DNA from: Pseudomonadota bacterium
Lineage (GTDB): Bacteria; Myxococcota_A; Polyangia; Haliangiales; Haliangiaceae
Assembly: GCA_023430775.1 (NCBI GenBank)
Contig: JAEYYY010000479.1
Span: forward strand, 1 to 20,619
DNA: 20,619 nucleotides
Direction of reading: 5' to 3'
The notes beneath the pieces were generated by a model. It was not told the DNA's origin and searched no databases. It was given only the letters and a program-made list of their open reading frames with translations. Position 1 is the first letter of the stretch, and every line of letters starts with the position of its first letter. Made by a program: the position numbers and the translations under genes. Shown here piece after piece: positions 15,391 to 20,619 of this stretch.

Positions 15391-16863
15391 TCACTTCTCG
15401 CGCGAGATGCCGAGCTTCTCCATCAATCGATAGAGCTGCGTGCGGTGCAGGCCGAGCTCCCGTGCTGCCACGCTGAGCACGCCGTTGGCGTTCGCGATCG
15501 CCGCTTCGACGGCGGCCTTGTCGAGCGTCGTCGGTGCGGTCTTCGGCTCTTCGCTCGGCGGTACATCGATCGGCGGTACGGCGGCGCCGGTCGGCAGACC
15601 TGCGAGCGGCGACAAATCGGACGCCCTGACGATGTCGCGACCCGCGGCAATCGCCTCGCGCGCCGCCTGCCCCACCTCGCTGCGTAGCTCGCGCACGTTG
15701 CCCGGCCACCAGCGCAGGCAGCACGCCTCGACGAGCTTCGCGTGCACCGACAGCTTCCGGTCTACCGCCGCGATCTCGCGCACCGCCAGGCGCGCCGCAT
15801 CGATCTTGCGCTCGCGCAGTGGCGGCAGGTGAATCGTGACGCGCGCGAGTCGATAGTAGAGGTCCTCGCGAAACTGCTTGTCGACGATCGCGGCGCGCAG
15901 CTGCCGATGGCTCGCCGCCACCACGCCGATGTCCACCGCCACCGGTGAGTTCGCACCGACCGGCACCACCTCGCGAGTCTCGAGCACGCGCAAGAGCTTT
16001 GCCTGCACGGCGGGCTCGAGCTCGGCGATCTCGTCGAGAAACAGCGTGCCGCCGTGTGCCGACTGGAGGTAGCCGACCGCATCGGTAGCGCCCGAGAAGG
16101 CGCCGCGCTTCGAGCCGAACAGCAGGCGCTCGGCAACGCCCTCGGGAATCGTCGCGCAGTTGACGGCCACGAATGGTCCGTCCGGCGTGCGCGTGTCGTG
16201 ATAGAGGCGCGCCGCGAGCTCCTTGCCAGATCCCGACTCGCCGTGAACCAGCAACGTGTTGCCCTCGCGCGTCGCGTTGCGCCGGATCGCGTCGTACACG
16301 CGCGCCAGCTCCGGTCCGATCACGGTCGCGCCCTCGCGCTCGCGCTTCTCGACCACGCCCGCGCGCTCACGGTTTTCGACCGCGCGCTCGCGCCTCTCGA
16401 CCGTGCCCTCGCGCTCGCGCTTCTCGACCGCGCCCGCGTGCTCGCGGTTTTCGACCGCGCGCTCGCGCTTCTCGACCGCGCCCTCGCATTTCACCAGGTG
16501 TCCTCTGCCATCGCGCAGCAGCACGAACACCGTGTGACCGAGCCGCAGCACGACATCGCTGTTGCGAAGCGTCTCCCCCTCGAGTCGCTCGCCATCGAGA
16601 TACGTGCCGTTCCGGCTCTCGAGATCCTTGATCCGCCAGCCGCCGTTCTTCCACTCGACGGCCGCGTGCTCGCGCGACATCCGCTCGTCCTCGACCTCCG
16701 CCGTGAAACCACCGCTCTTGATGTTCCGCCCGAGCTGCACCCCGCCGACCGGCGCGAATCCCACGTGCTGCTCGGTGGTGCCCGACCAGATCATCACGAT
16801 CGCCGGCTCGCTGGCCTCCGTCGACGCGATGCTCGACACATCCTCGATCGTCTGCCGCGCCAC
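15391..16863 (-). CDS. FHA-domain sigma-54-dependent transcriptional activator
   Basis: 490 residues, GTG start. The FHA domain (about 35-115) has LGRNIKSGG (44-52), SREHA (63-67) and SRNGTYLDG (83-91), the phosphothreonine-binding loops. The AAA+ core has Walker A GESGSGKE (208-215), the sigma-54 loop GAFSGA (254-259; usual form GAFTGA), Walker B GGTLFLDE (271-278), FREDLYYRL (331-339) and WPGNVREL (386-393). A Fis-type HTH ends the protein (about 455-486, GVLSVAARELGLHRTQLYRL). The FHA domain replaces the usual response-regulator receiver, so control is probably by Ser/Thr phosphorylation, common in myxobacteria. Linker 127-178 is a near-exact 25-residue duplication of GAVEKRERAVENREHA-type charged sequence. 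The Thr-to-Ser change in the loop is conservative. Confidence 0.93.
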   Translation of the reverse strand: MARQTIEDVSSIASTEASEPAIVMIWSGTTEQHVGFAPVGGVQLGRNIKSGGFTAEVEDERMSREHAAVEWKNGGWRIKDLESRNGTYLDGERLEGETLRNSDVVLRLGHTVFVLLRDGRGHLVKCEGAVEKRERAVENREHAGAVEKREREGTVERRERAVENRERAGVVEKREREGATVIGPELARVYDAIRRNATREGNTLLVHGESGSGKELAARLYHDTRTPDGPFVAVNCATIPEGVAERLLFGSKRGAFSGATDAVGYLQSAHGGTLFLDEIAELEPAVQAKLLRVLETREVVPVGANSPVAVDIGVVAASHRQLRAAIVDKQFREDLYYRLARVTIHLPPLRERKIDAARLAVREIAAVDRKLSVHAKLVEACCLRWWPGNVRELRSEVGQAAREAIAAGRDIVRASDLSPLAGLPTGAAVPPIDVPPSEEPKTAPTTLDKAAVEAAIANANGVLSVAARELGLHRTQLYRLMEKLGISREK

Positions 16864-16938
16864 CGCCCGACACTACCATCGGCCGCGACGATCCGTCCGG
16901 TGCCACCGACGCCGCCGCTGCCGCCCGGTGATCGAGCT

Positions 16939-16990
16939 CGTGTCACGGCCCTCGACACGGTGACGACACGACGCTGGCCGCGAACGTGTC
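16939..16990. promoter_or_regulatory. Candidate enhancer sites (CGTGTC/GACACG cluster)
   Basis: CGTGTC (16939-16944) and GACACG (16954-16959) form a dyad with a 9-nt spacer. A further GACACG (16965-16970) and CGTGTC (16985-16990) follow. The first dyad is centred about 95 nt upstream of the start predicted from the sigma-54-like promoter at 17019, a normal place for an activator binding site. The region separates the activator gene from the divergent membrane protein gene. Confidence 0.35.
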
Positions 16991-17018
16991 ATCGCCACGC
17001 GTTTCACGAGCTTGCGCG

Positions 17019-17034
17019 CGGCACATCGGCTGCA
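17019..17034 (+). promoter_or_regulatory. Sigma-54-like promoter of the membrane protein gene
   Basis: CGGCAC-ATCGG-CTGCA matches TGGCAC-N5-TTGCA at 9 of 11 positions with exact GG-N10-GC spacing (GG 17020-17021, GC 17032-17033). The predicted start near 17045 lies 24 nt before the ATG at 17069 and beside a sigma-54 activator gene. Confidence 0.42.
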
Positions 17035-17068
17035 CCACGCCTTCGCAACTCGAACTCAGGGAGATGCG

Positions 17069-17518
17069 ATGAGCAACGACAAACTCGGTACCAAGGCAAT
17101 CTGGCTGTTCTCTCTCGCGACACTGGTCCTCGCGATCGCGGTCACCTATCTCATTCCAAAGATCGTCGGCCCGATCTCGCCCAAGGCGATGGCCGCCGTC
17201 TACGGCGCGCTGTTCGGTGCCGGCGCCGCAGCCGCCGCGTTCCTGACGCGCGCGAATCCGTTCGCCGTCATCGGCTCGTCGGCGGTCGCGAGTCTCGGTC
17301 TCGCGATCTTCTATTACATCGTCGTGGGTCGCGCGGCCGCAGCTGCCGCTGACTCGCTCGGCGCTTCCGGTGGCGCCGCCAGCACGATCGGTACGATGTC
17401 CGGCATGATCTTCGCGGTGATCTTCTTCGCCGCCGGTCTGGCAGGCAGCGTCGGTGGCGCGCTGTTCGGCGCGAAGCTGCGCAACGCCCAGTCGGGCCCG
17501 CTCCTCGCGAAGCGCTGA
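17069..17518 (+). CDS. Small four-helix membrane protein of unknown function
   Basis: 149 residues. Four hydrophobic segments at about 10-29, 42-60, 64-87 and 110-134 suggest a polytopic inner-membrane protein, with Gly/Ala-rich helices 2 and 4 (GALFGAGAAAAAF; GLAGSVGGALFGAK). The end is short and basic. The ATG at 17069 is chosen for its good SD (AGGGAGA 5-6 nt upstream); the frame is open from 17012 but without one. I do not recognise the family. Divergent from the FHA activator and with a sigma-54-like promoter, so perhaps its target. The 3' end of the gene is copied about 157 nt downstream. Confidence 0.75.
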   Translation: MSNDKLGTKAIWLFSLATLVLAIAVTYLIPKIVGPISPKAMAAVYGALFGAGAAAAAFLTRANPFAVIGSSAVASLGLAIFYYIVVGRAAAAAADSLGASGGAASTIGTMSGMIFAVIFFAAGLAGSVGGALFGAKLRNAQSGPLLAKR

Positions 17519-17733
17519 ACGATCCCAGCGCTGGACAATCTCGTCAGCAAGATACCCGTGGCCACGGCCGCGGGCGTTCTGCGTTTCGGATCCACCACTC
17601 GCGAACACCGACTAGGTTTGTCGCTGACGCCGCGGCGGCCCGTTGCATTTCCATTCCACTCGTCGCGAAGCGCTGACCAACCTCGTCAGCAAGATACCCG
17701 TGGCCACACCGGCCGCGGGTGTTCGCGTTTCGC
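17505..17733. repeat. Duplicated 3' end of the membrane protein gene
   Basis: The sequence from CGCGAAGCGCTGA (gene end, 17506-17518) through TCGTCAGCAAGATACCCGTG and the following GGCCGCGGG and GTTTCGG (to about 17588) recurs at about 17664-17733 with small indels. The second copy has the stop-codon context but no gene attached. Confidence 0.75.
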
Positions 17734-17796
17734 CGGTGTTCCGCGGCTTCGGATCACTCGCGCGTTGCCAACGACCTCTATCCTCGAGCCTGTTAG

Positions 17797-17840
17797 AACG
17801 AGCGTTATAACCATTCTCGCTATAACGACCGTTATAACGA
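17797..17840. promoter_or_regulatory. Operator-like CGTTATAACG repeats
   Basis: AACGAGCGTTATAAC (17797-17811) recurs with one change at 17824-17838, exactly 27 nt apart. Each has the palindrome GTTATAAC, and CTATAACGA lies between them. AT-rich palindromes stand out in this GC-rich DNA and look like paired repressor or activator sites. Confidence 0.4.
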
Positions 17841-18004
17841 GAGCCGCCCAAGGGCGGGCATTGTTGCGGCGCAACCCTGGATCATGAAGCCGCTCGTCTT
17901 GCTCCTACCCGAGCTCAGCTCGTTATCACCACGGTTAGTACGGACGCCGTCATAACGACTGTCATGACCGCCGCACGGGAATAGAGAGCGCTCGGGAGGC
18001 GCGT

Positions 18005-18032
18005 GACACGAGACCGTCACGTGTGTCGACAC
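18005..18032. promoter_or_regulatory. Candidate enhancer: GTGTCGACAC palindrome
   Basis: GACACG at 18005-18010 and the perfect palindrome GTGTCGACAC at 18023-18032 repeat the words seen at 16939-16990. The palindrome is centred about 90 nt upstream of the start predicted from the sigma-54-like promoter at 18091. Confidence 0.35.
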
Positions 18033-18090
18033 GAACGAGGTTCTCGATCTCGCGCGACACGCCACCTCGCGATCTTGCGCGCTCGCGAGC

Positions 18091-18106
18091 TGGCCGCTTC
18101 GTTGCA
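18091..18106 (+). promoter_or_regulatory. Sigma-54-like promoter of the lipoprotein gene
   Basis: TGGCCG-CTTCG-TTGCA matches TGGCAC-N5-TTGCA at 9 of 11 positions with the exact GG-N10-GC spacing (GG 18092-18093, GC 18104-18105). The predicted start near 18117 leaves a short leader of about 14 nt that still holds the SD. Confidence 0.45.
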
Positions 18107-18130
18107 CCAGTTCCTCCTCGGAGGTTAACG

Positions 18131-18652
18131 ATGAAAACGATCCTGTTCGCGCTTCTGATCTCGACCGTGACTGTGGGCTGCAAGAGCAAGGAGACCACCG
18201 GTGGCTCCTCGGACAACAAGGCGACCGAGGCTCCTGCCGGCGCACTTCCCGCACTGACCGCCGAGCCGGATCCCGGCACGATCACCGCCGCCGAGGCGCC
18301 GCTGCTCGACGCGGTGAAGTTCCGCATGCTGGCGAAGCGCGGCAAGGGCGGCTGGCCGACGTTCGAGGCCTACAACCACGGCACCAAGCCGATCGGCTTC
18401 ATGGCGCTCTACGGCTACGCCTACGACAAGGACGGCAAGCAGCTCGCGCGCACCAGGGTGCCGCTGTCGTGGAACGGCAAGATCGATCCGGGCGGCAAGA
18501 CCGACTGGTCGATCGATCTCGGCGCCGACGACGTGCCGGTGACCGCCGCCGCGACCACTTTCCAGCTCTGCTACACGAGTGTGAAGGCGGTGGGCGACGC
18601 CGACATGACGACCGACGACAAGCGCTGCCCGGACCAGCGCCCGAAGAAGTAG
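18131..18652 (+). CDS. Lipoprotein of unknown function
   Basis: 173 residues. Signal peptide with lipobox TVGC (Cys17) followed by a Ser/Thr/Gly/Pro-rich tether (18-55). The mature domain (about 60-160) looks like a small beta-rich domain (TFEAYNHGTKPIGFMALYGYAYDKDGK; KTDWSIDLGADDVPV) with a late Cys pair (CYT and RCPD) that may form a disulfide. I recognise no family. The ATG at 18131 has a strong SD (GGAGGT) and is required by the signal peptide, although the frame is open from 18023. Probably controlled by the sigma-54-like promoter just upstream. Confidence 0.85.
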   Translation: MKTILFALLISTVTVGCKSKETTGGSSDNKATEAPAGALPALTAEPDPGTITAAEAPLLDAVKFRMLAKRGKGGWPTFEAYNHGTKPIGFMALYGYAYDKDGKQLARTRVPLSWNGKIDPGGKTDWSIDLGADDVPVTAAATTFQLCYTSVKAVGDADMTTDDKRCPDQRPKK

Positions 18653-18814
18653 CGCATCCGATGCCCTGCTCGCCTCACTGGCCGCGAATGCCACGAGCGT
18701 CCTCGTCGGCGAGCTCTGCCGCTACTACTTCGACCTACCGTGACGGGCGGCAGCAGATGAATGCCGCCCGGATCCCACCGTTCTCTGATCGGCCCCGCGT
18801 TACCATGTTAGTCG

Positions 18815-19414
18815 GTGGACGACGACCTCCTCGTACTGGACCGGTGGTGTGCTGGAGACAAAGCTGCGGGCAACACACTGTTCACGCGCCACTTTCCAGC
18901 CCTTTACCGATTCTTCGAGCACAAGACAGACGGCGACATTGACGATCTCGTGCAAGAGACGTTTCTGCAGTGCCTCAAGAGTCGCGACACCTTCAAGCGA
19001 CAAAGCACGTTCCGCACGTACCTGTTCGCGATTGCGAGACACGTCTTGTTCTATTACTGGCGCAAGCGCGCCCAGTCGAACATCAACGCCGCGATCGATT
19101 TCGAGGATGTGTCGATCGCCTCCCTCAGCACGAGCCTGGCGACGCGTCTGGCGAAGAACGAGGACCGTGCTCGCTTGCTCGCGGCGCTGCGAGCACTACC
19201 CGTCGAGCAACAACTCCTGCTCGAGATGTTCTACTGGGAAGGGTTCGATCGCGATCAACTCGCCGAGGTGTTCGAGGTCGAGACCGCGACGATCGGCAGT
19301 CGGCTCACCCGTGCGCGTCAGACGCTGCAGAAGAGCCTGGACACCATGACGCACCTCGCCCTCGACGGTGGCTTCGATACGTGGGCTCGCAATCTCGCCA
19401 ACGAGAAGGACTGA
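18815..19414 (+). CDS. ECF-type RNA polymerase sigma factor
   Basis: 199 residues, GTG start. Region 2 (about 22-88) includes DIDDLVQETFLQCL (41-54) and FRTYLFAIARHVLFYYWRKR (66-85), which bind core polymerase and the -10 element. Region 4 (about 118-172) has LPVEQQLLLEMFYWEG and an HTH at LAEVFEVETATIGSRLTRAR, which reads the -35 element. Regions 1.1 and 3 are absent, as usual for ECF factors. It directs transcription of a small regulon in response to a signal. No anti-sigma gene is adjacent: the next gene is on the opposite strand with no gap, so the partner is elsewhere or of another kind. Codon use is slightly less GC-rich than in upstream genes. Confidence 0.92.
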   Translation: MDDDLLVLDRWCAGDKAAGNTLFTRHFPALYRFFEHKTDGDIDDLVQETFLQCLKSRDTFKRQSTFRTYLFAIARHVLFYYWRKRAQSNINAAIDFEDVSIASLSTSLATRLAKNEDRARLLAALRALPVEQQLLLEMFYWEGFDRDQLAEVFEVETATIGSRLTRARQTLQKSLDTMTHLALDGGFDTWARNLANEKD

Positions 19415-20536
19415 TCAGAGGTTGTCGCCGAAGGTCGCAACGGTGGCGGCATTCTCCCGCACCACGCGCGCGACGTCGTACTTGTCTTCATCGCCGTGCC
19501 CCGATGCCGACGACCACTGCTGGAGCAGGATGCAATCGTCTTGGCCATGGCACCGGTTACTCATGATCGTGCGCCCTTCGGCACCGACGTAGCCATGACC
19601 ATAGGGATATGGGTAATCAGAGGTGTCGTCGTCGTGGATTCCACCCATGATGTGACCGATCTCGTGCGGGATCGTTAGACCGTACAGAGAATCGTTGTGA
19701 TCGGCGACTGCAACCGCCGTGTCGGGCTCTGCCATGATCGTCGCGGCACCGAGGCCGCCTTCCACTCGATCCACGAGTAGAACGAGGATGTCCGCGCGAG
19801 CCTCCTTGCGTGCGGCGTGTGCGTCCTTGAATTCACCATCACGTTTCAAGGCCAGGTAATAGATCTCCTCGACCGAGCGCCCGTCTTCTTTGCCGATCGT
19901 CCTCGTGGGTGGCTTGATCGCCACGAACCGAGCATTGACCTTGCCTGCGCGCCCCGCCCTCCTCAGTTGCATCATCGCGACCGCGATGTGTCCGTTGATG
20001 CCTGCAAGCGTTCGCTTCTTCTCGACTTCATCCGTGTATGCGAACAGCACGCTGATCTCGGTGGTGCCGGTTGTTCTCCTCAGTGGCGCCGGAGCCCCGC
20101 GTTCGGCGCTGATCCTGTCCCACAGCGGGCCATGAATCGGCCGCGGCCTCTCGAGTGATCGCGGAATCAACCGGTGCCCGCCACCCGGAGTCGGTTGGAT
20201 CTCGTAGCCCATCGCCCCCACACGAAGAACCCCGGTCAGCGTGGCACCATCTCGCGCGACAAGCAGATCACCACCGCCGGCGAACGTGCTCTCCACCACG
20301 GTCGATCCATTGACGACCGAGCGCTGAACGGCCTGCGCGGCGAGCGTTTGCGCACCGAGCGTGATCCGAAACTGATCGCTGTCGAGCGCTTTGAGGTCAA
20401 CCTGGATGTCCTGACTCGCGGAGAGACGAGCCTGCTGCGTCTGTGCGAACAACATCGGCGCACGTGCAGCCACCGGTCTAGCCGCCGGTCGTCCCCCGCA
20501 CGCGCAGACGAGCGTGCACAGAACGAGGAGTCTCAC
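19415..20536 (-). CDS. Secreted metzincin-type zinc metalloprotease lipoprotein
   Basis: 373 residues, GTG start. A short hydrophobic signal ends in VCAC-GG (Cys13), a probable lipobox. A beta-rich prodomain-like region (30-125) precedes the catalytic domain (about 155-370). The zinc site HEIGHIMGGIH (291-301) fits HExxHxxGxxH, with a Met-turn TIMSNR at 323-328, so it belongs to the metzincins (reprolysin/M12-like, pattern-based). The start ISVLFAYTDEV is typical of this fold. Cys329 and Cys335 may form a disulfide. It overlaps by 4 nt (GTGA) the gene upstream, so they form an operon. It is tail-to-tail with the ECF sigma gene, the stops abutting. Confidence 0.9.
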   Translation of the reverse strand: MRLLVLCTLVCACGGRPAARPVAARAPMLFAQTQQARLSASQDIQVDLKALDSDQFRITLGAQTLAAQAVQRSVVNGSTVVESTFAGGGDLLVARDGATLTGVLRVGAMGYEIQPTPGGGHRLIPRSLERPRPIHGPLWDRISAERGAPAPLRRTTGTTEISVLFAYTDEVEKKRTLAGINGHIAVAMMQLRRAGRAGKVNARFVAIKPPTRTIGKEDGRSVEEIYYLALKRDGEFKDAHAARKEARADILVLLVDRVEGGLGAATIMAEPDTAVAVADHNDSLYGLTIPHEIGHIMGGIHDDDTSDYPYPYGHGYVGAEGRTIMSNRCHGQDDCILLQQWSSASGHGDEDKYDVARVVRENAATVATFGDNL

Positions 20537-20619
20537 GGGTGCTTCGCGTTCTTCGACGACGGCGGGCAGGTGCTCGGATCACTGCACTCCTTACACTCCA
20601 GAAGCTCGTGGTCGACCGT
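20533..20619 (-). CDS. C-terminal end of a Cys-containing protein (partial)
   Basis: The last 28 codons of a gene entering from the right edge. The visible residues include ECKECSDPSTCPPS, that is CxxC plus a third Cys, a metal-binding or disulfide pattern, and end in AKHP. Its TGA overlaps the protease GTG in the GTGA arrangement, which supports translation in this frame and co-transcription with the protease. Family not identifiable. Confidence 0.55.
   Translation of the reverse strand, partial: TVDHELLECKECSDPSTCPPSSKNAKHP

Larger units (their letters stand above)
17519..18130. other. Long intergenic region with repeats and regulatory candidates
   Basis: 612 nt, no gene supported. It contains the copied gene end, an operator-like GTTATAAC cluster (17797-17840), a tight CCGCCC-AA-GGGCGG hairpin (17844-17857) that might act as a terminator but lacks a clear U-run, GTCATAAC/GTCATGAC elements (about 17949-17968) and the sigma-54-like promoter with dyads just before the lipoprotein gene. 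Confidence 0.5.

Overview
The window is very GC-rich and its genes have GC-rich third codon positions. It has the gene mix of a myxobacterium or a close relative (Myxococcota): a Hanks-type Ser/Thr kinase with a TM segment and a repeat-rich C-terminus, an FHA-containing sigma-54 activator, an ECF sigma factor, several lipoproteins, a TIGR02996 protein and a retron. This placement is inferred from content only.

Left part (about 270-7842, all minus strand): a retron locus. The reverse transcriptase (270-1697) carries the retron signatures NAVEH, YADD and VTG. It is preceded by a 232-nt msr-msd candidate (1716-1947) bounded by a perfect 16-nt inverted repeat (a1/a2) and containing a long msd hairpin. 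Upstream lie a winged-helix/SWIM zinc-finger protein (2095-4626) and a large HEAT-like repeat protein (4984-7842). This gene set matches what I recall as type XIII (Mx162-like) retrons. Between the HEAT and SWIM genes are two 58- and 60-residue paralogous micro-ORFs. Each junction is a TGATG stop/start overlap preceded by a strong Shine-Dalgarno sequence. The chain continues: an open frame of 132 codons starts on the SWIM stop, runs through the msr-msd and ends in TGATG on the RT start. I regard the micro-ORF pair and this coupling chain as the least described part of the window. A TIGR02996 gene (7910-9436) lies just upstream and may be co-transcribed.

Middle (9437-12021): a block of about 38-bp tandem repeats, a class I methyltransferase (9663-10406), a divergent OmpA-type lipoprotein (10856-11482), and a block of about 59-bp tandem repeats (11575-11928).

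Right part: a transmembrane Ser/Thr kinase (12022-14814) converges on an FHA sigma-54 activator (15391-16863, minus) across a nested palindromic repeat region that also holds an exact 20-mer from the retron msd stem. Divergent from the activator are a four-helix membrane protein (17069-17518) and a lipoprotein (18131-18652). Both have sigma-54-like promoters (GG-N10-GC) and GTGTC/GACAC dyads roughly 90-95 nt upstream of the expected start sites. A kinase to FHA-activator to sigma-54 target circuit is a reasonable hypothesis. The window ends with an ECF sigma factor (18815-19414) facing a metzincin-type lipoprotein protease (19415-20536, minus). The protease gene overlaps by 4 nt the 3' end of a Cys-containing gene that runs off the edge.
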